Shown here: positions 9,029 to 16,902 of the stretch, in pieces
How the letters are laid out: the number at the start of each line of letters is the position of its first letter
Numbering within the stretch: the first letter of the stretch is position 1
DNA from: Couchioplanes caeruleus
Lineage (GTDB): Bacteria > Actinomycetota > Actinomycetes > Mycobacteriales > Micromonosporaceae
Direction: 5' to 3'
NCBI RefSeq assembly: GCF_023499255.1
Contig: NZ_CP092183.1
Location: 7,870,501 to 7,934,500 of the forward strand
Length of the DNA stretch: 64,000 bases
Notes under the pieces: generated by a model
What the model saw: only the letters and a program-made list of their open reading frames with translations
Databases searched by the model: none
Told to the model about the DNA's origin: nothing
Translations under genes and position numbers: made by a program

Positions 9029-9364
9029 TCAGGCGCAGAGGATGGGGGTCAGGCCGGTGATGTCGAAGACCCGCCGGATGTGCGGCGGAACGTTGGTGAC
9101 GACCAGGTCGCAGCCGGGGACCCGGTGCTGGACCAGCGCGTTGATCCCGGAGGAGTCCATGAAGCTGACCTCCGCGAGGTCGGCCTCGACCCGGTGCCGG
9201 CCGGGCACGGCCTCGGCCAGCGCGGCGGCGAAGAGCGGCGCGGTGGCCTGGTCGATCTCGCCCACACAGCGCAGGCGGGCGTAGTCGTCGGTCACCCCGG
9301 CCGTCGTGACGGTCAGCAGGTGCTCCGGCGTGGTGAGCGGTTCGTGGGTCAGCCGGTCAGCCAT
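9029..9364 (-). CDS. STAS-domain anti-sigma factor antagonist
   Basis: A 111-aa single-domain STAS protein, the SpoIIAA/RsbV class that binds anti-sigma kinases when unphosphorylated. The phosphoacceptor motif is present as FMDSSGINAL (Ser in DSSG). The ATG at 9364 is preferred over the GTG at 9376 because the GTG is itself part of a GGAGG ribosome site spaced five bases from the ATG. No anti-sigma kinase or sigma gene is adjacent; the only sigma gene in the window is 40 kb away (49846). It probably plugs into a partner-switching network encoded elsewhere. Confidence 0.87.
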   Translation of the reverse strand: MADRLTHEPLTTPEHLLTVTTAGVTDDYARLRCVGEIDQATAPLFAAALAEAVPGRHRVEADLAEVSFMDSSGINALVQHRVPGCDLVVTNVPPHIRRVFDITGLTPILCA

Positions 9365-9465
9365 CGGAACCTCCACGATGAGGGTCGATGGCCAGCCTAG
9401 TCGTCACGGTGGCCGGGCGACAGCATCGCGGAACGGATGGTCACCATCGTGGCACGCTGCGCCGA

Positions 9466-10035
9466 TCAGCGGTCGGTGAGGATCACGTGCAGGCGCCGCG
9501 GACCGTGCACTCCCTCGACCCGGTTGAGCTCGATGTCGCTGGTCGCGGAGGGCCCGCTGATCCAGGTCAGCGGGCGGCGCGGGTCGAGCCGCGCGATCGC
9601 GTCCGGCACGGCCGCGACGACCTGGTCCGGGCGGACGACGCAGATGTGCAGGTCCGGCAGGAGCGAGATCACCCGCCGGCCCTGGTCGGGCGAGCCGTCG
9701 AGGACGATCGTGCCGGTCTCCGCGATCGCGACGGTGGCGGCGGTGAGCACCGCGTCGGCGTCGTGTTCGTCCTCGACCGTGCCCACGCCCGGCGGCAGCC
9801 ACGCCGGATCGAGCCCCGGCGGCACGACGAGCCGGCCGGGCTCCAGCGAGGCGACGATCCCGGCGATGTCCGAGCCGCGGTGCACCACGGCCTTGTAGTC
9901 GACAAGCCGGTCGACGAGCCGCTCGATGTCCGGCTTCCCCGCGCCGGCCCGGCGGTAGTCGCGGGGGACGTCCGGGACGGCCGTGTCGCCGAGGGCCGCG
10001 CGGATGCGGCGGAGGATCAGGTCTTTGCTGGTCAT
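9466..10035 (-). CDS. lutC: L-lactate utilisation protein LutC (LUD domain)
   Basis: A 189-aa LUD-domain protein, the third subunit of the LutABC L-lactate oxidation complex. It shows the family segments AETGTIVLDGSPDQGRR and LTWISGPSATSDIELNRVEGVHGPRRLHV near the C-terminus. The start ATG at 10035 overlaps the lutB stop by four bases. It is the last gene of the rhaEW-rhaB-lutABC operon. LutABC oxidises L-lactate to pyruvate with flavin and iron-sulfur carriers; here the lactate should come from the RhaEW product. Confidence 0.92.
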   Translation of the reverse strand: MTSKDLILRRIRAALGDTAVPDVPRDYRRAGAGKPDIERLVDRLVDYKAVVHRGSDIAGIVASLEPGRLVVPPGLDPAWLPPGVGTVEDEHDADAVLTAATVAIAETGTIVLDGSPDQGRRVISLLPDLHICVVRPDQVVAAVPDAIARLDPRRPLTWISGPSATSDIELNRVEGVHGPRRLHVILTDR

Positions 10036-11450
10036 CGCGCCGCCCACCAGTCGCGGAACGTCTCGGGAGGCGGCTGCGGCAGGTCGCGGCTCGCGGTCCA
10101 GCCGTTCAGCGGCGGGGGCAGGCGTGTGGCGTGGCGGCTGAGCTTGGCGGCGTGCTGCGCGCGGGCGTACAGGGCCGGACGGTCCATCGTGTACGCCGCC
10201 GCGGCCATCGCGATCCGCTCGGTGCGCGGGTGCGGCGCCTCGTTGCGCAGGTGCACGAGGATCGACGGGATGTCGATCTTCACGGGGCAGGCGTCGAAGC
10301 AGGCGCCGCAGAGCGAGGACGCGTACGGCAGTGACGCGTTGTCGGCGACCCCGGTGAGCTGCGGGGACAGCACCGCGCCGATCGGGCCGGGGTAGACCGA
10401 CCCGTACGCGTGCCCGCCGGTGCGCTCGTAGACCGGGCAGACGTTGAGGCAGGCGGAACAGCGGATGCAGTGCAGCGCCTGGCGTCCCACCTCGTCGGCG
10501 AGGACGGCGGTGCGCCCGTTGTCCAGCAGCACCAGGTGGAACTCCTGCGGGCCGTCGCCCGGCGTCACCCCGGTCCACATCGACGTGTACGGGTTCATCC
10601 GCTCCCCCGTCGACGCCCGCGGCAGCAGCTGGAGGAACACCTCCAGGTCCCGCCACGTGGGCACCACCTTCTCGATGCCCATCACGGTGATCAGGGTGTC
10701 GGGCAGCGTGAGGCACATCCGCCCGTTGCCCTCCGACTCCAGCACGGCGAGTGTGCCCGTCTCGGCGACCGCGAAGTTGGCGCCCGAGACCGCCACCTTG
10801 GTGCTCAGGAACGTCTCGCGCAGGTAGCGCCGCGCCGCCGCCGCGAGCGTCGCCGGGTCGTCGGTCAGCGCCGGGTCGACGCCGGGCATCTCGCGCAGGA
10901 AGATGTCGCGGATCTCCGTACGGTTGCGGTGGATGGCCGGAACCAGGATGTGGCTGGGCTTGTCGTGGCCCAGCTGGACGATCAGCTCGGCCAGGTCGGT
11001 CTCGACCGGGGCGATCCCGGCCGCCTCGAGCGCCTCGTTGAGCCCGATCTCCTGGGTGGCCATCGACTTGACCTTGATGACCCGGCGGTGACCGGTGGCC
11101 TCGACCAGGCCGGTGACGATCCGGTTGGCCTCGGTGGCGTCGGCCGCCCAGTGCACCACGCCGCCGGCCGCGGTCACGTTCGCCTCCAGCTGCTCCAGCA
11201 GCTCGGGCAGGCGGGCCATGGTCGCGGCCTTGAGCGCGGACCCCGCCGACCGCAGCTCCTGCCAGTCGGGCAGCTCGGCGACGACCGCACCGGACTTGCC
11301 GCGGATCGTGGTGGTGGCGTGGGCGAGGTTGCGGCGCAGCTGCTCGTTGCCGAGCGCCTTGCGGGCGGCCTCCGGGAAGGACTCGTCGCCGCGCAGGTGG
11401 CCGACACCGCGCGGGGCGGTCGCGGGCATCCCGAGGAAGGTGCTCATCAT
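10032..11450 (-). CDS. lutB: L-lactate utilisation iron-sulfur protein LutB
   Basis: A 472-aa cytosolic protein with an N-terminal LUD domain and C-terminal ferredoxin-like region. Two Cys clusters are visible: CIRCSACLNVCPVYE and CGACFDACPVKID, together ligating two 4Fe-4S centres. The segment VAVSGANFAVAETGTLAVLESEGNGRM is the LUD signature. ATG at 11450 (MMSTFLGMP) overlaps the lutA stop by four bases, and its stop overlaps the lutC start. Length matches LutB homologues. It is the electron-transfer core of L-lactate oxidation. Confidence 0.94.
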   Translation of the reverse strand: MMSTFLGMPATAPRGVGHLRGDESFPEAARKALGNEQLRRNLAHATTTIRGKSGAVVAELPDWQELRSAGSALKAATMARLPELLEQLEANVTAAGGVVHWAADATEANRIVTGLVEATGHRRVIKVKSMATQEIGLNEALEAAGIAPVETDLAELIVQLGHDKPSHILVPAIHRNRTEIRDIFLREMPGVDPALTDDPATLAAAARRYLRETFLSTKVAVSGANFAVAETGTLAVLESEGNGRMCLTLPDTLITVMGIEKVVPTWRDLEVFLQLLPRASTGERMNPYTSMWTGVTPGDGPQEFHLVLLDNGRTAVLADEVGRQALHCIRCSACLNVCPVYERTGGHAYGSVYPGPIGAVLSPQLTGVADNASLPYASSLCGACFDACPVKIDIPSILVHLRNEAPHPRTERIAMAAAAYTMDRPALYARAQHAAKLSRHATRLPPPLNGWTASRDLPQPPPETFRDWWAAR

Positions 11451-12178
11451 GCCTCCGATGCTGCGAGGATCTCCGCGAGGTGGACCGTACGCACATCCGA
11501 CCCGAGCCGCGACAACCCGCCGCCGATGTGCATGAGGCAGGAGGCGTCGCCGGCCGTACAGACCTCGGCGCCGGTCTCGAGCACGTGCCGCATCTTGTCG
11601 CCGAGCATCGCCGCCGAGGTGTCCGCGTTCTTCAGCGCGAACGTGCCGCCGAATCCGCAGCACTGCTCGGCCGCGGGCAGCTCCACGAGCTCGAGACCGC
11701 GTACGTGGCGCAGCAGCCGCAGCGGTTTGTCACCGACCCGGATCATCCGCAGCGAGTGGCAGGTCGGGTGGTACGTGACCCGGTGCGGGTAGTACGCCCC
11801 CACGTCCTCGACCCCGAGCACGTCGACGAGCAGCTCGGACAGCTCGTACGTGCGGCCCGCCACGTCCTCGGCGCGGGCGGCCAGCGACAGGTCACCCGCG
11901 CCCCTCGCGACCATCGCGTGCTGGTGGCGCACCGATCCGACGCACGAGCCCGAGGGCGCGACGATCACGTCGTACGGTGCGAACGTGCGCACGTGGCGGC
12001 GTATCAGGGGAAGCGCGTCCCGCTGATAGCCGGTGTTGATGTGCATCTGCCCGCAGCAGGTCTGGCCTGGAGGGAAGACCACCTCGTGGCCGAGCCGCTC
12101 CAGCAGCGTGACCGTCGCCTTGGCCGCCGCCGGGAACATGGTGTCGGCCAGGCACGTCACGAACAGCGCGATCCGCAC
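11447..12178 (-). CDS. lutA: L-lactate utilisation protein LutA (CCG domain)
   Basis: A 243-aa protein made of two CCG domains, as in LutA/GlcF/HdrB: QTCCGQMHINTGYQRD in the first half and EQCCGFGGTFALK in the second. These cysteines bind iron-sulfur centres or the substrate-side cofactor. The start is GTG at 12178, one base past the TGA of rhaB, with GGGAGG upstream. An overlapping ATG one codon-shift earlier is out of frame. The tight coupling to rhaB ties lactate oxidation to rhamnose catabolism rather than to a separate lactate regulon. Confidence 0.93.
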   Translation of the reverse strand: MRIALFVTCLADTMFPAAAKATVTLLERLGHEVVFPPGQTCCGQMHINTGYQRDALPLIRRHVRTFAPYDVIVAPSGSCVGSVRHQHAMVARGAGDLSLAARAEDVAGRTYELSELLVDVLGVEDVGAYYPHRVTYHPTCHSLRMIRVGDKPLRLLRHVRGLELVELPAAEQCCGFGGTFALKNADTSAAMLGDKMRHVLETGAEVCTAGDASCLMHIGGGLSRLGSDVRTVHLAEILAASEA

Positions 12179-12179
12179 A

Positions 12180-13586
12180 TCAGCCTCCCAGCCGCCGCTC
12201 GGCCGCCCGCCACGCCGCGTCGTCACCGCGGGGCTCGTAGCGCACGATGTGCTGAGTCTCCCGCAGCAGGGCCCGCATTGCCGAGAGGTCGCCGCTGATC
12301 GTTCCGGCCGCGCGCGCCTGCACGAGGATGTTGCCCAGCGCGGTGGCCTCCACCGGACCGGCCAGCACCGGCAGCCCGCAGGCCTCGGCGGTGAGGCGGC
12401 AGAGCAGGTCGTTGCGGGCGCCGCCGCCGACGATGTGCACGGCGTCGACGCGCCGGCCGGAGAGCTCCTGCGCCTGGCGTACCGCCCGCCGGTGGGCCAG
12501 CGCGAGGCTGTCCACGATGCACCGGACGATCTCCGCGCGCCCCGGCTGGCGCCCGATGCGCTCGCAGATCCGTCGTTCCATGCCGCCGGGTGGCAGGAAG
12601 ACCGGGTCGTCCAGGTCCACGACGGCCTGGAACGGGGGTACGGCCTCCGCCGCGCCCACCAGTCCGGGCAGGTCGGGCTCGCCCCATTCACGCAGGCACT
12701 CCTGCAGTGGCCAGAGGCCCATCACGTTGCGCAGGTACCGCACGGTCCCGTCGACGCCGGCCTCGTTGGTGAAGTTGGCCAGCCGCGACGCCTCGGTGAG
12801 CACGGGCGCGTCCAGCTCCACCCCGACCAGCGACCACGTCCCGCACGAGATGTACGCGAAGTGCTCCGACTCCGCGGGCACCCCGGCCACCGCCGACGCC
12901 GTGTCGTGCGAGCCGACGGCGATGACCTGCGGCGTGCCCACACCCACCTCGGGCAGCACCGGGCCGACGACCGTGCCGGGTTGCCGCAGCGGCGCGAACA
13001 GCCCCGGCCGGATGTCCAGCGACGTCATCAGGTCCGTGGCCCACTGCCCCGTACGCACGTCGAGCAGCTGGGTCGTCGACGCGTTGGTGACCTCGGCCCT
13101 GCGCTCGCCGGTGAGCCAGTACGCCAGCAGGTCCGGGATCATCAGCAACTGCCGCGCGGCCTCCAGTTGCGGCGTCCCGGCGGCGGCCACGAGCTGGTAG
13201 ATCGTGTTGAAGGGCAACTTCTGCAGGCCGGTACGCGCGTACAGCCGGTCCTCGGGGATCGTCGCGGCGACCTTGGCCGTCACCCCGTCGGTGCGCGAGT
13301 CGCGGTAGTGGACCGGGTTGCCGAGCAGGGCCCCGCTCGCGTCCAGCAGGCCGTAGTCCACCGCCCACGAGTCGATGCCGATGCCGTCGACCGGCCCGGC
13401 CCGGCGCAGTCCTTCGAGGACGCCGCGGTAGAGCGCGAGGACGTCCCAGTGCAGGGTGCCGGCGGCCCGTACCGGCTCGTTGGGGAACCGGTGCACGGGC
13501 CTCAGCTCACACACGCCGGGCCCGACGCGGCCGGCCATCACGCGCCCGCTGGACGCGCCCAGGTCGACCGCCGCGAACGTCGTCAC
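12180..13586 (-). CDS. rhaB: L-rhamnulokinase
   Basis: A 468-aa FGGY-family sugar kinase that phosphorylates L-rhamnulose at O1. FGGY hallmarks are present: DLGASSGRVM phosphate loop at residues 8-17, the DSWAVDYGLLD catalytic region with its conserved Asp near residue 76, SHDTASAVAG, SCGTWSLVGVE, and the adenine-site GGGARNDLL. NEAGVDGTVRYLRNVMGLW is typical of RhaB rather than of xylulo- or gluconokinase. It overlaps the rhaEW stop by four bases and is followed immediately by lutA. Confidence 0.94.
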   Translation of the reverse strand: MTTFAAVDLGASSGRVMAGRVGPGVCELRPVHRFPNEPVRAAGTLHWDVLALYRGVLEGLRRAGPVDGIGIDSWAVDYGLLDASGALLGNPVHYRDSRTDGVTAKVAATIPEDRLYARTGLQKLPFNTIYQLVAAAGTPQLEAARQLLMIPDLLAYWLTGERRAEVTNASTTQLLDVRTGQWATDLMTSLDIRPGLFAPLRQPGTVVGPVLPEVGVGTPQVIAVGSHDTASAVAGVPAESEHFAYISCGTWSLVGVELDAPVLTEASRLANFTNEAGVDGTVRYLRNVMGLWPLQECLREWGEPDLPGLVGAAEAVPPFQAVVDLDDPVFLPPGGMERRICERIGRQPGRAEIVRCIVDSLALAHRRAVRQAQELSGRRVDAVHIVGGGARNDLLCRLTAEACGLPVLAGPVEATALGNILVQARAAGTISGDLSAMRALLRETQHIVRYEPRGDDAAWRAAERRLGG

Positions 13587-15613
13587 CGCAGGAACGCAGC
13601 CGCGACGCCCGCATCCACCGGGATGTGCAGGCCCGTCGTGTGCGACAGCTCCCCGCCGGTCAGCACGAACACCGCGTTCGCCACGTGCTCCGGCAGGACC
13701 TCCCGCTTGAGCAGGGTGCGCTGGGCGTAGAACTCACCCAGCTTCTCCTCGGGTACGCCGTACACCGCGGCGCGCTGCGCTCCCCAGCCACCGGCGAAGA
13801 TGCCGGAGCCGCGCACCACGCCGTCGGGGTTGACGCCGTTGACCCGGATGCCGTGCCCGCCCAGTTCGGCGGCGAGCAGGCGGACCTGGTGCGCCTGGTC
13901 GGCCTTGGCGGCGCCGTACGCGACGTTGTTGGGCCCGGCGAACAGCGAGTTCTTGCTGGAGATGTAGACGATGTCGCCGCCCACGCCCTGCGCTGTCATC
14001 ACGGCGGCCGCGGCGCGCGAGACGAGGAACGAGCCCTTGGCCATCACGTCGTGCTGCAGGTCCCAGTCCTGCTCGGTCGTCTCCAGCAACGGCTTCGAGA
14101 TGGACAGCCCGGCGTTGTTGACGACCAGGTCCACGCCGCCGAAGGCGAGGACGGCCGCGCGCATCGCCCGCTCCACCGCCTCACCGGAGGTCACGTCGGC
14201 CTCGACCGCCACGGCGACGTCGGAGCCACCGATCTCGCCGGCGACCTCGGTGGCCGCGTCGAGGTTGCGGTCGGCGATCACCACGCAGGCGCCCTCGGCG
14301 GCGAGCCGCAGCGCGACGGCCCGCCCGATGCCGGAGCCGCCGCCGGTCACGAACGCGACCCGGGTGGCGAGCGGCCTCGGCTTGGGCATCCGCTGGAGCT
14401 TCGCCTCTTCCAAAGCCCAGTACTCGATGCGGAACTTCTCGGACTCGTCGATCGGCGCGTACGTGGACACCGCCTCGGCGCCGCGCATCACGTTGATCGC
14501 GTTGACGTAGAACTCGCCGGCGACGCGGGCGGTCTGCTTGGTCGCGCCGAAACTGAACATGCCGACGCCCGGAACGAGCACGATGGCCGGGTCGGCGCCG
14601 CGCATCGCGGGGCTGTCCGCGGTGGCGTGCCGCTCGTAGTAGGCGCGGTAGTCCTCGCGGTACGCCGCGTGCAGCTCCCGGAGGCGGCCCTCCACCTGCT
14701 CCAGCGGCGCGTCCGGGACGGTGTCCAGCACCAGCGGCTTCACCTTCGTCCGCAGGAAGTGGTCGGGGCACGACGTCCCGAGCGCGGCGAGCCCGGGCAT
14801 CCGTTCGCGCCCCACGAAGTCGAGCACGACCTCGGCATCGGTGTAGTGCCCGACCTGTGCGCGGTCGGTGGAGGCCAGGCCGCGGAGCAGCGGGAACAGC
14901 GCCGCGGCACGTTCGCGCCGGGCCTGCTCGGGCAGCGGCTCGTGCACCAGCGCGCCGAACGGCTCGGCTCGGCCGTGCTCCGCCAGGTACGCCGCCGCCG
15001 TACCGATGATCTCCAGCGACCGGGCCTCGCACTCCTCGCTGGTCGCGCCCCAGGCGGTGATGCCGTGACCGCCGAGGATGACGCCGATGGCCTGCGGGTT
15101 GGCCCGCTGTACGGCGGCGATGTCGAGGCCGAGCTGGAAGCCGGGGCGGCGCCACGGCACCCAGAGCACCCGGTCGCCGAAGATCTCCTTGGTGAGCGCC
15201 GGACCGTCGGCGGCGGTGGCGAGCGCGATGCCGGCGTCGGGGTGCAGGTGGTCGACGTGCGGCGCCTCGACCATGCCGTGCATGGCGGTGTCGATGGACG
15301 GCGCGGCACCACCCCGGCCGTGCAGGCAGTAATCGAACGCGGCCACCATCTCGTCCTCGCGTTCGACGCCCGGGTACACCCCGGTGAGCGCGCGCAGCCG
15401 GTCGAGCCGCAGCACCGCGAGCCCCGCCTCGTTCAGCGTGCCGAGGTCGCCGCCGGAGCCCTTGACCCACAGCAGGTCAACGGGGGCGCCGGTGACCGGG
15501 TCGGTCTCGGCGCCCTTGGCCGAGGTGTTGCCGCCCGCGTAGTTGGTGGTGCGGGGATCGGCGCCCAGACGGTTGCTGCGGCCGAGCAGCTCGGCGACTG
15601 CGGGGTTGGTCAT
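13583..15613 (-). CDS. rhaEW: Bifunctional rhamnulose-1-phosphate aldolase / L-lactaldehyde dehydrogenase
   Basis: A 676-aa two-domain enzyme. Residues about 1-390 are a class II aldolase/adducin-type domain (YAGGNTSAKG, HVDHLHPDA with metal-binding His, GGHGITAWG), which splits L-rhamnulose-1-phosphate into DHAP and L-lactaldehyde. Residues about 420-676 are a short-chain dehydrogenase with FVTGGGSGIGRA, NNAG and YGAAKADQ (YxxxK), expected to oxidise L-lactaldehyde to L-lactate with NAD. This RhaEW fusion is known from Bacillus, Chloroflexus and actinobacteria. ATG at 15613 follows GGGGG; a TTG one codon earlier is less likely. It heads the leftward operon under a LacI-type operator. Confidence 0.94.
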   Translation of the reverse strand: MTNPAVAELLGRSNRLGADPRTTNYAGGNTSAKGAETDPVTGAPVDLLWVKGSGGDLGTLNEAGLAVLRLDRLRALTGVYPGVEREDEMVAAFDYCLHGRGGAAPSIDTAMHGMVEAPHVDHLHPDAGIALATAADGPALTKEIFGDRVLWVPWRRPGFQLGLDIAAVQRANPQAIGVILGGHGITAWGATSEECEARSLEIIGTAAAYLAEHGRAEPFGALVHEPLPEQARRERAAALFPLLRGLASTDRAQVGHYTDAEVVLDFVGRERMPGLAALGTSCPDHFLRTKVKPLVLDTVPDAPLEQVEGRLRELHAAYREDYRAYYERHATADSPAMRGADPAIVLVPGVGMFSFGATKQTARVAGEFYVNAINVMRGAEAVSTYAPIDESEKFRIEYWALEEAKLQRMPKPRPLATRVAFVTGGGSGIGRAVALRLAAEGACVVIADRNLDAATEVAGEIGGSDVAVAVEADVTSGEAVERAMRAAVLAFGGVDLVVNNAGLSISKPLLETTEQDWDLQHDVMAKGSFLVSRAAAAVMTAQGVGGDIVYISSKNSLFAGPNNVAYGAAKADQAHQVRLLAAELGGHGIRVNGVNPDGVVRGSGIFAGGWGAQRAAVYGVPEEKLGEFYAQRTLLKREVLPEHVANAVFVLTGGELSHTTGLHIPVDAGVAAAFLR

Positions 15614-15632
15614 CAACGGCCCCCAACTCTCG

Positions 15633-15644
15633 TGAAACGTTTCA
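15633..15644. promoter_or_regulatory. Rha operator 1 (perfect LacI-type palindrome)
   Basis: TGAAACGTTTCA, a perfect 12-bp palindrome with central CG as in LacI-family operators, 20 bp upstream of the rhaEW start and just downstream of its predicted transcription start. Three related copies lie at 15713, 16771 and 16871. Confidence 0.85.
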
Positions 15645-15656
15645 TCGCTGCCGGGG

Positions 15657-15686
15657 ACGTTACGGGGCTTCGCCGAAGCCGGTCAA
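15657..15686 (-). promoter_or_regulatory. Promoter of rhaEW-rhaB-lutABC
   Basis: Minus-strand -35 TTGACC (15681-15686), 18-bp spacer, -10 TAACGT (15657-15662). Transcription would begin about 15650, directly in front of operator 1, so bound repressor blocks the start site. Confidence 0.65.
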
Positions 15687-15712
15687 GAGCCCGGCGCGGA
15701 AACGGCCTGATC

Positions 15713-15724
15713 TGAAACGTTGTC
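15713..15724. promoter_or_regulatory. Rha operator 2 (half-conserved)
   Basis: TGAAACGTTGTC matches the operator consensus in the left half and centre only. It spans the stop codon of the repressor gene, about 75 bp behind operator 1, and could support looping. Confidence 0.5.
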
Positions 15725-16760
15725 AGAAGACCTTCGACCGCAGGACCGTCGAGGCCCGCGCCACCAGCTCGGGGACGAACGAGAGCTGCTGATGCTCGTG
15801 CCGCCCGCCGGCCGCCTCCTCGAGGACGAGCTGCGCGGCCGCCCGGCCCAGCTCCTGGCGCGGCTGACGCACCGAGCTCAGCGGCACGGCCGCCGCCGCC
15901 GCGAACTCGATGTCGTCGAAGCCGACGATCGCGAGGTCCTCCGGCACCCGCAGGCCTGCGCCGATGCTCTGCTGCAGCAGCCCGAGCGCCAGCAGGTCGT
16001 TGGCGCAGAACGCCGCGGTCGGCCGGCGGCGGGCCGGGATGCCGGCGAGCCGCTCCCCCGCCGAGCGGCCCTCGGCGACGCTGAGGGCGGCCGTCGGCAG
16101 ATAGATGAGGTCCTCGGCGGGCAGCCCGAGCTCGGCCCAGACCTGCCGCGCGCCTTCGAGCCGCTCGCGGACCTGACCGAGCGACTCCGGGCCGCCGACC
16201 ACGGCGACCCGGGTGTGCCCCTGCTCGGCGAGGTGCTCGACGGCGATGCGGCCGCCCAGCACGTCGTCGACCGCGACCGAGCAGAAGGCGCCGCCCGCAC
16301 CGACCCGGTCGACGATCACCACGGGGATGCCCCGGCGGGAGATCTCGGTCAGGTGCGGGGCGTCCGGGTTGACCGGCGTGATCAGCACGCCCTGGACCCG
16401 CTGCTGCACGAGCCGGTCGAGGTGCACGGCCTCGCGGTCGGCGCGCCCGTTGCTGGTGCAGATGAACAGTGACAGGTCGGCGTCCTCGGCGGCGAGCTCG
16501 ATGCCCTGCGCGACGTCGTGGAAGAACGGGTTGCCGCCGTCGAGCATCACGTACGCCAGGGTGCGGCTGGTCCCGGCGCGCAGCTGCCGTGCCGACTCGT
16601 TGCGCACGAAGCCGAGCTCGGCCATCGCCCGCTCGACGCGCTCGCGGGTGGCCGGGCTGACCACCTCGGGCCGGTTCATCACGTTCGACACCGTGCCCAG
16701 CGACACGCCCGCGGCGGCGGCGACGTCCTTGACCGACGGGGTCCTGCCGTTCCCCACCAC
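15723..16760 (-). CDS. LacI-family repressor of the rhamnose regulon
   Basis: A 345-aa LacI/GalR regulator. The N-terminal DNA-binding domain (about residues 8-60) has SVKDVAAAAGVSLGTVSNVMNRP and a hinge helix ending in ESARQLRAG; the periplasmic-binding-protein-like sensor domain follows (YVMLDGGNPFFHDVAQGIE, FCANDLLALG, IVGFDDIEFA). Start is taken as the GTG at 16760 after AGGGGG; a second GTG follows at once. It sits between the two rha operons, and TGAAACGTT-type palindromes occur before all three transcription units, one of them 11 bp upstream of its own start, so it probably autoregulates. Inducer is likely L-rhamnose or L-rhamnulose (inference). Confidence 0.9.
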   Translation of the reverse strand: MVGNGRTPSVKDVAAAAGVSLGTVSNVMNRPEVVSPATRERVERAMAELGFVRNESARQLRAGTSRTLAYVMLDGGNPFFHDVAQGIELAAEDADLSLFICTSNGRADREAVHLDRLVQQRVQGVLITPVNPDAPHLTEISRRGIPVVIVDRVGAGGAFCSVAVDDVLGGRIAVEHLAEQGHTRVAVVGGPESLGQVRERLEGARQVWAELGLPAEDLIYLPTAALSVAEGRSAGERLAGIPARRRPTAAFCANDLLALGLLQQSIGAGLRVPEDLAIVGFDDIEFAAAAAVPLSSVRQPRQELGRAAAQLVLEEAAGGRHEHQQLSFVPELVARASTVLRSKVF

Positions 16761-16770
16761 TGCGCCCCCT

Positions 16771-16782
16771 TGAAACGTTGAA
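16771..16782. promoter_or_regulatory. Rha operator 3 (autoregulatory)
   Basis: TGAAACGTTGAA, matching operator 1 at 10 of 12 positions, 11 bp upstream of the repressor's GTG start. Confidence 0.7.
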
Positions 16783-16826
16783 GCGACATCGTACGGCATC
16801 CGCCCGCCCAGGTTTCGCCTGAACGC

Positions 16827-16856
16827 TTGACATGTGTGATCGGCGCCACCTACCTT
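16827..16856 (+). promoter_or_regulatory. Promoter of rhaTPQSMI
   Basis: Consensus -35 TTGACA (16827-16832), 18-bp spacer, -10 TACCTT (16851-16856). Operator 4 starts about 8 bp past the expected transcription start, the same geometry as at rhaEW. Confidence 0.75.
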
Positions 16857-16870
16857 CGTCCCACGGCGTC

Positions 16871-16882
16871 TGAAACATTTCA
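16871..16882. promoter_or_regulatory. Rha operator 4
   Basis: TGAAACATTTCA, a near-perfect palindrome differing from operator 1 at one central base, between the promoter and the GGAGG site of rhaT. Confidence 0.8.
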
Positions 16883-16902
16883 ACCCCAGTGCGGAGGTGG
16901 CC

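Noticed and set aside
9437-9447. ATGGT-C-ACCAT inverted repeat after lutC
   Set aside because: Short stem with a one-base centre. It might be part of a terminator, but is too weak to call.
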